A stretch of DNA of 26,265 nucleotides, taken from Bacillota bacterium. GTDB taxonomy: Bacteria > Bacillota > Clostridia > Acetivibrionales > DSM-1351. Below are positions 14,660 to 23,221 of this stretch, one piece after another. Position 1 is the stretch's first letter, and each line of letters begins with the position of its first letter. The notes under the pieces were generated by a model. That model had not been told where the DNA came from. It did not search any database and saw only the letters and a program-made list of their open reading frames with translations. Position numbers and translations under genes: made by a program. The DNA lies in contig JAEZUC010000106.1 of the NCBI GenBank assembly GCA_023443515.1, positions 1 to 26,265 on the forward strand, in the 5' to 3' direction.

Positions 14660-16033
14660 ATGAGCAAAATTAATTATACGAAAGAACTTCCTGTTTATCG
14701 TGATATAGATGTTCTTGTTGTTGGTGCAGGCCCTGCTGGTATCGGTGCAGCTATATGTGCAGCAAGAAACGGTGCAAAGACGTTAGTAATCGAGGATTCC
14801 GGCTGTGTGGGAGGACAGGCTACCAACGGTCTGGTTGGCCCTTTTATGACTGTATATGATGCAAAGAGTGAAAAACAGATTATTAAAGGTATCTTTGAAG
14901 AAATAGTAGACCGCATGGTTGAAATGGGCGGGGCCATTCAGCCTAGTGAAGTGAGATCAAGATCATCTCGTGCAGGATTCTATAAAATTGGTCATGACCA
15001 TGTAGGCCCCTTTGATCATGAAGCTTTAAAAATGGTCGCTTCAGACATGATTCAAGAAGCCGGTGCAGAGCTTCTCTTGCACACCCGGTTTATAGATGTA
15101 CTAAAAGAAGCTGATAAGATTGTTGGAGTGGTGATTGCAAACAAATCTGGAATATCGGTCATACGTGCAAAAATTATAATCGACTGTTCAGGTGATGCAG
15201 ATGTTGCAGCATGGTCAGGTGTGAAATTTGAGCTAGGTAACATAAATGATGGCAACATGCAGCCGGCAACAATGTTTTTCAGAGTTTGCAATGTTGATTC
15301 AGAAAGATTGAAGGCGCATATTAAGGAGCATGAGGAGGAAATCCGTCCGTTCTATGGCCCGTTCAGCTGGTTAATCAGGGAAAAACAGGAGGAATGGGGA
15401 GATGTCCCTCGTGCAGAGGTGTGTATGTTTGAAAGTCCTGAACCAGGTGAATATCGTTTAAACGTAACCCGAATTTTAGATATTGATGGAACCAATGCCG
15501 AGGACTTGACCAAAGCTGAATTAATAGGTATGAAGCAGGTTCATAAAGTATTCGATTTTATGAAGAAGTATGCCGTTGGATTTGAGAATGCAAAGTTTAT
15601 GGGAACAGCTTCCAGAATAGGAATTCGTGAAACTCGTCATATTGAAGGTTTGTATAAGCTGACATCCGACGATGTTATAAATTGCCGTGTGCCTGAAAAC
15701 TCCATCGCTGTTCTGGCAACAAATATGGATACTCACAATAAGAGCGACCCGGGTGGAACTTATTATACCTTAGAAAAAGGCCCTTATTTCGGTGTACCAT
15801 ACACTTGCTTAGTACCAAAGGGTGTAAGTAATCTCCTTGTAGCAGGACGTTCTCTCTCAGCCGATGCAATAGCCGGCTCAGCTACACGTATGATACCTTG
15901 CTGTATTGTATTCGGTCAGGCGGCAGGAACTGCAGCGGCATTAGCTATAAAGGAAGGTAACCTCCCGGCTGATGTTGATGTAAACGAACTCCGTGCAACA
16001 TTGAAGGAGCAAGGTGCATTTTTAGGTGACTAA
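14660..16033 (+). CDS. FAD-dependent oxidoreductase (FAD_oxidored family), paralogue C
   Basis: A 457-residue soluble flavoprotein. The ATG at 14660 has AAGGAG seven bases upstream. The in-frame ATG at 14642 precedes that site and is rejected. Motifs in order are VLVVGAGPAGIGAA (about residues 19-32), LVIEDSGCVGGQATNG, IIDCSGDADVAAW, GIRETRHIEG, DTHNKSDPGG, VPYTCLVP and GRSLSADAIAGSATRMIPC. It is closest to paralogue B of the opposite operon (shared GLVGPFMTVYD, KGIFEE and GGAIQPSEV). One difference is DTH where the four others have DIH. The bulkier loop after it suggests another substrate. It follows the binding-protein gene and precedes two further paralogues, so the three may act in sequence or as a complex (inference). 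No substrate is established. Confidence 0.88.
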   Translation: MSKINYTKELPVYRDIDVLVVGAGPAGIGAAICAARNGAKTLVIEDSGCVGGQATNGLVGPFMTVYDAKSEKQIIKGIFEEIVDRMVEMGGAIQPSEVRSRSSRAGFYKIGHDHVGPFDHEALKMVASDMIQEAGAELLLHTRFIDVLKEADKIVGVVIANKSGISVIRAKIIIDCSGDADVAAWSGVKFELGNINDGNMQPATMFFRVCNVDSERLKAHIKEHEEEIRPFYGPFSWLIREKQEEWGDVPRAEVCMFESPEPGEYRLNVTRILDIDGTNAEDLTKAELIGMKQVHKVFDFMKKYAVGFENAKFMGTASRIGIRETRHIEGLYKLTSDDVINCRVPENSIAVLATNMDTHNKSDPGGTYYTLEKGPYFGVPYTCLVPKGVSNLLVAGRSLSADAIAGSATRMIPCCIVFGQAAGTAAALAIKEGNLPADVDVNELRATLKEQGAFLGD

Positions 16034-16051
16034 ACATAGGAGGATACAGGC

Positions 16052-17359
16052 ATGAGTTTTGAATCAGTATCATATCAAAAATCTTTAGAGATAGTAGCAT
16101 ATTATGATGTTGTTGTTATCGGCTCCGGCCCTGCAGGTATTTGCGCAGCTGTTTCAGCTGCTCGAATGGGGGCAAAAACCGCATTAATTGAGCGTTATGG
16201 TACTCTTGGCGGCAATTTGACAAATGGCGCGGTTGCGCCGATTCTCGGAAGTGTATCAAAAGGAACATTGCGAGATGAGCTTATTGTACGTCTGGGTGTT
16301 CCGTACAGCGACGAAACGGGTGAGACTCAACAAACTCACGACTTTGAAAAAGCAAAGCGCGTTCTTATAGATTTTGCACATGAAGCAGGTGTTAAGATAT
16401 ATTTGCAAACCCCTGTTGTGGATACAATAACAGATGGTAAAAAGCTTACAGGTATTGTGATTTCTCAAAAGACAGGTATGAAGGTAATCAGGGCAAAATC
16501 CTTCATTGATGCTTCCGGTGACGGTGATGTTGCTTATTTTGCCGGTGCAGAATATGAAATGGGACGAGAAGCGGATTCCCTGTTACAACCTGTTACGTTG
16601 ATGTTCCGTTTGCAGGGTGTTGAGGACGATGCACTAACTTGTATAGGGGAACTTGACCATGTTACTTACAAAGGTGAAAGATTCCTGGATTATACAACCA
16701 GGCTTTGCAATGAAGGCCATTTACCCCCTAATGCAGCATCAGTACGTTCATTTCGCACAGCAGTTCCCGGTGAACGTGTTATCAATACAACACAGTCAAA
16801 CGGTATTTCTGCGCTGTTAAGCGAGGATTTGGAAAGAGCAGAAATTGATTTGCGTGCCCAGATTGATGCTGTAACTGATTTTTTGAGAAAATATGTTGAC
16901 GGTTATCAGAATTGTTTTGTAAAGAGTACTGCAAATACACTGGGAGTTCGTGAAACCCGTCGTTTTATCGGACAATACATGCTTCAGGATTCAGACCTTC
17001 GTACAGGAAGAAGATTTGAAGATGTAGTTGTTCACAAGGCAAGTTTTATAGTAGATATTCATAATCCGGCAGGTAGTGCACAGGCAGAAGGAGTTCCGGA
17101 GGAAGTAATCCCTTATGATATTCCGCTGCGCAGTTTGATTCCAAAGAGATTGGACGGTTTAGTTCTTGCAGGAAGATGTATTTCGGGCACACACCGTGCA
17201 CATGCTTCGTATCGAGTTATGTCAATCTGCATGGCCATAGGTGAGGCGGCTGGAATAACAGCTACACTAGCGGCGCAAAAGGATATATTGCCTCGGGAAG
17301 TTGATTTCCAAGAGGTGCAGAAGGTTTTGAGTAAGCGAGGAGTCGAGCTTTTTGATTAA
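16052..17359 (+). CDS. FAD-dependent oxidoreductase (FAD_oxidored family), paralogue D
   Basis: A 435-residue paralogue starting 18 bases after the previous gene with an AGGAGG site. It has VVVIGSGPAGICAA (about 19-32), LIERYGTLGGNLTNG, FIDASGDGDVAYFAG, GVRETRRFIG, DIHNPAGSAQ, IPLRSLIP and GRCISGTHRAHASYRVMSICMAIGEAAG. It is about 20 residues shorter than A-C because the segment after the N-terminal flavin motif is shortened, going from LGSVSKGTL directly to a short LGVPYSDETG. N-terminal NLTNG and mid-domain SGDGD relate it to paralogue A rather than to B or C. The enzyme is cytoplasmic with no signal peptide. The substrate is unknown. Confidence 0.88.
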   Translation: MSFESVSYQKSLEIVAYYDVVVIGSGPAGICAAVSAARMGAKTALIERYGTLGGNLTNGAVAPILGSVSKGTLRDELIVRLGVPYSDETGETQQTHDFEKAKRVLIDFAHEAGVKIYLQTPVVDTITDGKKLTGIVISQKTGMKVIRAKSFIDASGDGDVAYFAGAEYEMGREADSLLQPVTLMFRLQGVEDDALTCIGELDHVTYKGERFLDYTTRLCNEGHLPPNAASVRSFRTAVPGERVINTTQSNGISALLSEDLERAEIDLRAQIDAVTDFLRKYVDGYQNCFVKSTANTLGVRETRRFIGQYMLQDSDLRTGRRFEDVVVHKASFIVDIHNPAGSAQAEGVPEEVIPYDIPLRSLIPKRLDGLVLAGRCISGTHRAHASYRVMSICMAIGEAAGITATLAAQKDILPREVDFQEVQKVLSKRGVELFD

Positions 17360-17418
17360 ACTGTCTCTTTTAGCTTCAATTTTGGACATATAATTATTAA
17401 GCACTGTGAGGAGGATTT

Positions 17419-18714
17419 ATGTTTACTATTGAAAAAGAAAAAGAAATACAAGTTATAGATAGCTACGATGTAATTGTATGTGGAGGCGGGCCCTCCGGTA
17501 CTATTGCAGCAATCGCTGCAGCCAGAAACGGTGCAAAGACATTATTGATTGAGCGTTACGGTTTTGTAGGAGGTATGGCCTCAAGTGCCCTTGTAACCCC
17601 TATTAGCATATTCAAGAAAAAGAAAAAGCTAATTATCGATGGAATCCCTTTCGAGCTAATGAAGAGGATAAGTGATTTAAATGGGGCTGACGTTACACAA
17701 GATAGCGGAAATGTTCCCGTAGACGATGAAGTATTTAAACTGGCAGCTCAGCAATTACTCCTTGAGAGCGGTGTTACGCTGTTGTATCATACTTATTTTT
17801 CAGATTGTGTTATGACTGATGGGAAGGTTAGCCATATAATTGTACAAAACAAAGCGGGGAGGGTTGCATATGCATGTGAGGTCGCCATTGACTGTACAGG
17901 TGATGCAGACCTGGTTCGGGCAGCAGGATTTGAAACCACCAAGGAAACCAAACTCCAGCCTGCGTCTCTGTGGTTTCAACTTGGAGGTGTAGATACTGAT
18001 GCACTCAAAGATTTATTCGTGGATGCCGTAGATGAAAAAATGCCTATCAGTGCTGAAATAAGAGGAAGATTGAGTGAACTTAACCAAAAAGGTGAGATGC
18101 CGATATTTGGAGGGCCTTGGATAAGCAGGCATTTTCGAGATGGTATAGTTACTATCAATCTGCTACGTGAAAGCACAGATGCAAGCTCTCCTGAACAATT
18201 TACCAAGACTGAATGCAGTTTGCGTGAAAATTTGTTTAAAGTGATAAATATTATGCGCGAGAACTTTCCCGCCTTCAAAGATTGCTGGCTTTTAAAATCG
18301 GGAACACAGGCCGGAGTACGTGAAACCTACCGTATTGTCGGAATGTACAAGATGACAGCAGACGATGTACTCAATCCAAAGCAATTTAAGGACACAATTG
18401 CAAAGGGAACTCACGTAATAGATATTCATAAGCCGGATAGCATTGAACAGGACTGCATTAGTTTAAAACAAGAGTACAATATACCTTATGGTGTACTTGT
18501 CCCTGTAAACAGCGAGAACCTGATTACTGCAGGACGCTGCGTATGTGCTGACGACTCAGCTTTTGGCTCAATCCGAGTTATGGCAACTTGTATGGCAATG
18601 GGGCAGGCGGCAGGTACGGCAGCATCTATTAGTTTACAGAATAACTGTTCAGTATCCGAAATGGATACTGAGCTGCTGGTTAAAAAGTTGAAAGAACAAG
18701 GTGCAATTATATAG
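17419..18714 (+). CDS. FAD-dependent oxidoreductase (FAD_oxidored family), paralogue E
   Basis: A 431-residue paralogue with GAGGAGG before the ATG and a 59-base gap after paralogue D. Motifs are VIVCGGGPSGTIAA (about 18-31), LLIERYGFVGGMASSALV, AIDCTGDADLV, GVRETYRIVG, DIHKPDSIEQ, IPYGVLVP and GRCVCADDSAFGSIRVMATCMAMGQAAG. It differs from the other four by RETYR in place of RETRR/RETRH and by two cysteines in the C-terminal flavin segment. It is the most divergent of the set. Members like this are widespread in Firmicutes and Bacteroidetes next to sugar genes, but I know of no firm substrate. Operon position directly before three alcohol dehydrogenases suggests linked oxidation steps (inference). 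Confidence 0.87.
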   Translation: MFTIEKEKEIQVIDSYDVIVCGGGPSGTIAAIAAARNGAKTLLIERYGFVGGMASSALVTPISIFKKKKKLIIDGIPFELMKRISDLNGADVTQDSGNVPVDDEVFKLAAQQLLLESGVTLLYHTYFSDCVMTDGKVSHIIVQNKAGRVAYACEVAIDCTGDADLVRAAGFETTKETKLQPASLWFQLGGVDTDALKDLFVDAVDEKMPISAEIRGRLSELNQKGEMPIFGGPWISRHFRDGIVTINLLRESTDASSPEQFTKTECSLRENLFKVINIMRENFPAFKDCWLLKSGTQAGVRETYRIVGMYKMTADDVLNPKQFKDTIAKGTHVIDIHKPDSIEQDCISLKQEYNIPYGVLVPVNSENLITAGRCVCADDSAFGSIRVMATCMAMGQAAGTAASISLQNNCSVSEMDTELLVKKLKEQGAII

Positions 18715-18742
18715 TTAACATAAAACAGGAAGGAGAAGCGCT

Positions 18743-19822
18743 ATGAGCAATTTGCCAAAGACAATGAAAGCTTTAGTAGCATACGGAAAAGGGGACTACC
18801 GCTTTGAAACAAATTATCCTACACCGGTATGTGGGCCGGATGATATTATCATCAAAACAGAAGGCTGCGGTGTTTGTGCAAGTGACCTGAAATGCCAACA
18901 TGGAGCAGCTATGTATTGGGGTGATGATAACCAACCGGCATGGGTAGAACCGCCATTTATCCCGGGACATGAGTTTTTAGGGCATATCGTTGAGGTAGGC
19001 GAAAATGTAAAGGGATTTAATATTGGAGAAAGAATCATAGCAGATCAGATTGTTCCATGCGGAGAGTGCAAATTCTGCAAGACGGGTAGGTATTGGATGT
19101 GCCAGCCCCATGCAATTTTTGGATTTCAAAAAGGCAACAACGGCGGTATGGCTGAATATGTAAGGTTCCCTAAAACCAGCGTGATTTCAAAAGTACCTGA
19201 AGAAATACCTCTTAGTTCTGCTCTGTTGATTGAGCCTTACGGATGTTCAAAACATGCAGTAGACAGAGCGCAAATCCGAAATGATGATGTTGTAGTTATT
19301 TCCGGTGCAGGAACTCTTGGCCTTGGTATGGTAACATATGCAAGAATGCAAAATCCTCAAAAACTAATAGTACTTGATATGGTTGATTTGCGTCTTGAAA
19401 AAGCAAAAGAATTCGGTGCAGATATAGTTTGGAACCCATCAAAGGTTAATGTGGTGGAAGAAATTATGAAGCTGACCGAAGGCTACGGCTGTGATATTTA
19501 TATTGAAGCCACAGGACACCCGTCTAGCGTTATCCAAGGGCTTAACATGATAAGAAAATTAGGACGCTTTGTAGAATTCAGTGTATTTGGAGAACCAACT
19601 CTGGTAGACTGGTCAATTATTGGTGACAGAAAGGAGCTTGATTTACTTGGCTCCCACTTAAGCCCGTATTGCTACCCATTTGTAATTGAAAATATTAAAA
19701 ATGGTAATTTAAAAACAAATGGGCTTGTTTCAAAAACCTTTACAATTGAAGAATGGGAAACAGCTTTTGAATATGCATCTGGAAAATATGGAGATTTAAA
19801 AGTTGCAATAACCTTTAAATAA
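18743..19822 (+). CDS. Zinc-dependent medium-chain dehydrogenase, polyol type (1)
   Basis: A 359-residue NAD(P)-dependent alcohol dehydrogenase with both zinc sites intact. The catalytic ligands are C45 (GVCASD), H76 and E77 (GHE). The structural zinc is bound by C106, C109, C112 and C120. The Rossmann motif is VVISGAGTLGLG at about 185-196. An extra loop between the catalytic cysteine and GHE (AAMYWGDDNQPAWVEPP) is typical of a subgroup that includes enzymes annotated as erythritol/L-threitol dehydrogenases, so a short polyol or ketose is a reasonable guess. The AAGGAG site and a 28-base gap place it in the same operon as the FAD genes. Two more dehydrogenases follow at 17-base intervals. 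The three are clearly different paralogues rather than recent duplicates. Confidence 0.9.
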   Translation: MSNLPKTMKALVAYGKGDYRFETNYPTPVCGPDDIIIKTEGCGVCASDLKCQHGAAMYWGDDNQPAWVEPPFIPGHEFLGHIVEVGENVKGFNIGERIIADQIVPCGECKFCKTGRYWMCQPHAIFGFQKGNNGGMAEYVRFPKTSVISKVPEEIPLSSALLIEPYGCSKHAVDRAQIRNDDVVVISGAGTLGLGMVTYARMQNPQKLIVLDMVDLRLEKAKEFGADIVWNPSKVNVVEEIMKLTEGYGCDIYIEATGHPSSVIQGLNMIRKLGRFVEFSVFGEPTLVDWSIIGDRKELDLLGSHLSPYCYPFVIENIKNGNLKTNGLVSKTFTIEEWETAFEYASGKYGDLKVAITFK

Positions 19823-19839
19823 TAAAGGAGGGTTACATC

Positions 19840-20850
19840 ATGAAAGCTTTTTTTATAGAAAAACCCAATTTGGGTATAGTACGAGATGCTGAAATACCTG
19901 TTCCTGCTGATGATGAGATATTGATTGAGGTTAAGGCCGCAGGTGTTTGTGGTACTGACGTTCACATATATAAGGGTGAATATTTTGGAAGCTATCCAAG
20001 AATTCCGGGACATGAATTCTCTGGAATAGTAGCAGGCGTTGGAAAAAAAGTTACCAAGTTCAAGGTTGGACAGCGTGTTGCAGCAGATCCGAACATTTTC
20101 TGCGAATCATGTGATGCATGTAAGGAAAATCGTCAGAACTTCTGCTCAGATATGGAGGTTGTGGGTGTTACAAGGCATGGTGCCTTTGCCCAGTATCTGA
20201 CTGTATCGGAGCGTTGTGTTTTTGATGTTTCGGGACTAACCTTTACTGAGGCTTCAATGGTAGAACCGTTGTCGTGTGTGGTATATGGACAGGAAAAGGC
20301 AGGTATACCGTTAGGAGCCTCTGTACTGATATTTGGCGCAGGACCAATAGGGCTTATGCACTCTCAGCTTGCTGCCATAAACGGTGCTGCAAGTGTCACC
20401 GTTGTTGATCTCTTTGAGGATAAGCTTGCTTTAGCAAAAAAACTCGGAGCAGACTACACCTACACATCAAAAGAATTTGAAAAGCTCGGATTGGTTAATT
20501 CCTTTGAAGTCGTTATTGATTGTACGGGTGTACCAAAAGTTATAGAGGGCGAAATAAAATATGTAAAGGACACGGGTACAATACTCTTTTTTGGTGTATG
20601 CCCTGATAATAGTGCAATTACAATAAATCCTTATGAAGTGTTTAGGCGAGAACTAAAGCTTTGTGGAAGCTTTGCACTCAAAAAAACTTTTGGAAAAGCA
20701 GTTGCCTTTGCAAAAAGCGGTAAGATTAATTTGATAGACCTTGTAGACAAGAAGCTATTACTGGATGATGCACCAAAACTTTTTGAGGACATAGTATCCG
20801 GTAATTCAGGCCTTAAAACTATTTTTTACCCAAATGGAATTGAAATTTAA
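19840..20850 (+). CDS. Zinc-dependent medium-chain dehydrogenase, sorbitol/threonine-dehydrogenase-like (2)
   Basis: A 336-residue enzyme with catalytic zinc ligands C37 (GVCGTD), H58 and E59 (PGHEFSG) and structural zinc cysteines C88, C91, C94 and C102. The nucleotide motif is VLIFGAGPIGLM, followed by an acidic VVDLFEDK, which favours NAD over NADP. This order is typical of sorbitol, arabinitol or threonine dehydrogenase-like proteins that oxidise a secondary alcohol. The start has AAGGAGG eight bases upstream and a 17-base gap from the previous stop. Tight spacing implies translational coupling with its neighbours. The substrate is likely a sugar or polyol from the same pathway (inference). 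Confidence 0.9.
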   Translation: MKAFFIEKPNLGIVRDAEIPVPADDEILIEVKAAGVCGTDVHIYKGEYFGSYPRIPGHEFSGIVAGVGKKVTKFKVGQRVAADPNIFCESCDACKENRQNFCSDMEVVGVTRHGAFAQYLTVSERCVFDVSGLTFTEASMVEPLSCVVYGQEKAGIPLGASVLIFGAGPIGLMHSQLAAINGAASVTVVDLFEDKLALAKKLGADYTYTSKEFEKLGLVNSFEVVIDCTGVPKVIEGEIKYVKDTGTILFFGVCPDNSAITINPYEVFRRELKLCGSFALKKTFGKAVAFAKSGKINLIDLVDKKLLLDDAPKLFEDIVSGNSGLKTIFYPNGIEI

Positions 20851-20867
20851 TCTATGGAGGATATTAT

Positions 20868-21890
20868 ATGTTACGTGCAATAATGACGAAACCTGGTATA
20901 ATTATGTTTGAGGACGTTCAGGTTCCATTGGTAGAAGATAATAAAGTATTAGTTAAAATGGCAAGAATAGGTGTGTGTGGCTCAGACATGCATGTTTATC
21001 ACGGAAAACACCCGTATACCTCATATCCGGTTGTTCAAGGGCATGAAGTAACAGCGGTTGTAGAAAAGTGTGGTGCCGGAGTTGTAGATTTTGCTCCGGG
21101 GGATAAAATAACTGTTCAGCCGCAAGTATTTTGTGGTGAGTGTGCAATGTGCAGAGAAGGAGACTATCATATTTGTGAGAATCTTAAGGTAATGGGATTT
21201 CAAACAGAGGGTATGGCAGCGGAATACTTCCTGGTAGACCAATCAAAGCTTGTACACATACCCGATGAACTGGATCTGGATTCCGGTGCATTAATAGAGC
21301 CTGTTGCTGTAGGAGTTCATGCTGTAAGAAGATTAGGAAATGTAAAAGGCAAAAAAGTATTGGTATTTGGTGCAGGTCCTATTGGAAATCTAACAGCTCA
21401 GGCTGCAAAAGCAATGGGTGCAGAAAGCGTTATGATAACTGATTTAAGTGATTTTAGAATTAAAAAAGCTGTAGAGTGCGGCATAGATTTCTGTGTTAAT
21501 ACAGCAAAGGAAGATTTAAAGGAAGCGGTACTAAAGAATTTTGGTAAAGATGGCGCCGATGCAATATTTGAATGTATAGGTATTCAACCTACAATGGATC
21601 AGGCAGTATCCATAGCCAGAAAAGGTACTACTATAATGGTGGTGGGAGTATTTGGCGATATACCAAGGGTGGATCTTGGGCTTGTACAAGACAGAGAACT
21701 TACTTTGCGTGGTACTCTTATGTATAAAAGAGAAGATTTTGATGATGCTATTAGGTTAATGACTGATAAGAAAATTGTAGTAACACCGCTTATATCACGC
21801 CATTTTGCATTTAAAGATTATCTTAAGGCATATGAATTTATTGAAGAATCTAAAGATTTAGTTATGAAGATTTTAATCGATATATTCTAA
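20868..21890 (+). CDS. Zinc-dependent medium-chain dehydrogenase, sorbitol-dehydrogenase-like (3)
   Basis: A 340-residue member with C37 (GVCGSD), H59 and E60 (QGHEVT) for catalytic zinc and C89, C92, C95 and C103 for structural zinc. VLVFGAGPIGNLTAQ is the dinucleotide motif, followed by ITDLSDFR, again NAD-like. It resembles galactitol, sorbose or L-idonate-type dehydrogenases and is closer to dehydrogenase 2 than to 1. The GGAGG site is seven bases before the ATG and the gap is 17 bases. Three such enzymes in a row suggest successive or alternative oxidation and reduction of hydroxyls. For example, a keto intermediate made by a flavin enzyme could be reduced at the opposite face (inference). 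Confidence 0.9.
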   Translation: MLRAIMTKPGIIMFEDVQVPLVEDNKVLVKMARIGVCGSDMHVYHGKHPYTSYPVVQGHEVTAVVEKCGAGVVDFAPGDKITVQPQVFCGECAMCREGDYHICENLKVMGFQTEGMAAEYFLVDQSKLVHIPDELDLDSGALIEPVAVGVHAVRRLGNVKGKKVLVFGAGPIGNLTAQAAKAMGAESVMITDLSDFRIKKAVECGIDFCVNTAKEDLKEAVLKNFGKDGADAIFECIGIQPTMDQAVSIARKGTTIMVVGVFGDIPRVDLGLVQDRELTLRGTLMYKREDFDDAIRLMTDKKIVVTPLISRHFAFKDYLKAYEFIEESKDLVMKILIDIF

Positions 21891-21915
21891 ATAATTATTG
21901 AAAGTTGGGTGAGTT

Positions 21916-22878
21916 ATGATTGATGTTGTAGCTCTTGGGGAGCTTCTTATAGATTTTACACAGATTCGTTCCAACGATGATTCAGTCAGACGCTTTGAAC
22001 AGAATCCGGGAGGGGCTCCGGCCAATGTATTAGCAGTATTATCCAAGTTTGGAGTAAAGTGTGCTTTTATTGGCAAGGTAGGAAATGATGTGTTTGGAGA
22101 GTTTTTAAGGAAACAACTTTTAGATCTCTCTATAGATTGCAGAAATCTTGTTTCAGATTCAAAGCATAATACAACTTTAGCCTTTGTTACCCTGGATGAT
22201 AAGGGGGACAGAAGCTTTAGTTTTTATAGAAATCATGGTGCCGATACGTGTCTTTCAGAAGAGGAAATAGATTTGGAACTTATAAAGGGTTGCAAGATAT
22301 TCCACTTCGGAACACTATCAATGACTCATGAACCATCACTTTCCGCAACAATAAAAGCTGTTGAATATGCAAAGTCATGTGGAAAAATAATATCCTTTGA
22401 TCCAAATTACAGAGAACTCTTATGGGATAACAAGGAAAATGCAATATCAGCAATGAAATCCGGGCTGAAGTATTCTGATATTGCCAAGCTTTCTCTTGAA
22501 GAAGCACAAATGGTTACAGGAAAAACCTTGCCTGAAGATTGTTTGAAAGAACTCCTGAAATATGATATTGACTTTGTAGCAATAACAATGGGCCCCGAGG
22601 GCTGTGTTTACGCTACGGATAAGTACATGGGTGCTTTCCCGGAGTATCCTGCTAAAGTCGTGGATACAACAGGAGCAGGAGATACTTTTTGGGGAACCCT
22701 TATATTAGGATTTTTAAGTAACGGTGCAAATTTTCATGGGGTTTCAGAAGAAAAGCTTTCTGAAATTGTTCTAATGGCAAATATAGCTGCTGCAATGAGT
22801 ACTGAGAAAAAAGGTGCAATACCTTCAATCCCTGAGTTTGAAAGAGTCAGAACAGCTTTTGAAGCCATTAATGGCTAG
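21916..22878 (+). CDS. PfkB/ribokinase-family sugar kinase, probable fructokinase
   Basis: A 320-residue kinase with the two family signatures. The N-terminal motif is NPGGAPANV (residues 30-38), which binds the sugar, and the C-terminal motif is VVDTTGAGDTFWG, with anion hole G253-A254-G255 and catalytic base D256. The opening VVALGELLIDF and the FDPNYRELLW segment are typical of bacterial fructokinases, which phosphorylate D-fructose at O6. This is the last gene of the operon, 25 bases after dehydrogenase 3 and just before a strong terminator. Together with the 3-epimerase of the divergent operon it can convert a ketohexose such as allulose to fructose 6-phosphate (inference). 2-keto-3-deoxygluconate or tagatose kinase activity remains possible. 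The ribosome site is weak (TTGGGTGAG). Confidence 0.88.
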   Translation: MIDVVALGELLIDFTQIRSNDDSVRRFEQNPGGAPANVLAVLSKFGVKCAFIGKVGNDVFGEFLRKQLLDLSIDCRNLVSDSKHNTTLAFVTLDDKGDRSFSFYRNHGADTCLSEEEIDLELIKGCKIFHFGTLSMTHEPSLSATIKAVEYAKSCGKIISFDPNYRELLWDNKENAISAMKSGLKYSDIAKLSLEEAQMVTGKTLPEDCLKELLKYDIDFVAITMGPEGCVYATDKYMGAFPEYPAKVVDTTGAGDTFWGTLILGFLSNGANFHGVSEEKLSEIVLMANIAAAMSTEKKGAIPSIPEFERVRTAFEAING

Positions 22879-22897
22879 TAATTAATAAAAACTTCAC

Positions 22898-22944
22898 AAA
22901 AAACGCCCATTAAGATAAAAATGTATCTTGATGGGCGTTTTTTT
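22898..22944 (+). terminator. Strong Rho-independent terminator of the catabolic operon
   Basis: Bases 22904-22917 pair with 22924-22937 (14 pairs, one T-G wobble) around a six-base loop. An A-run upstream pairs with a seven-base T-run (22938-22944) downstream. It lies 20-25 bases past the kinase stop codon and would end the roughly 12-kb transcript. Because both flanks are A/T homopolymers it could work on both strands. Confidence 0.93.
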
Positions 22945-23060
22945 AATAAGCATCTAATAAAAATAAACAAATATATTAAAAAAATACAATATTATACAAC
23001 TGTTTTTTCTTCATAATATATAATTACAAAATTAATATACCAATATCAAAAACATTTATA

Positions 23061-23090
23061 TTGAACGGCAAACATTTTACATTTTATAAT
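23061..23090 (+). promoter_or_regulatory. Promoter of the dockerin enzyme gene
   Basis: TTGAAC (23061-23066) and a perfect TATAAT (23085-23090) are separated by 18 bases. The predicted leader to the ATG at 23222 is about 125 bases, AT-rich, with a T-run at 23110-23116 and no clear hairpin. Apart from the operon terminator, this is the only thing I can support in the gap 22879-23221. Confidence 0.6.
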
Positions 23091-23221
23091 GAATACATAT
23101 ATGCTAACATTTTTTTCTTTTTACTTCTATTCTTTGCAACTGTCATAAGATTAGTCAATGTCTATATATCTTGATCACTATTTCAGAATTATTAAAATAA
23201 CTTAAAATGAGGAGGACAAGT

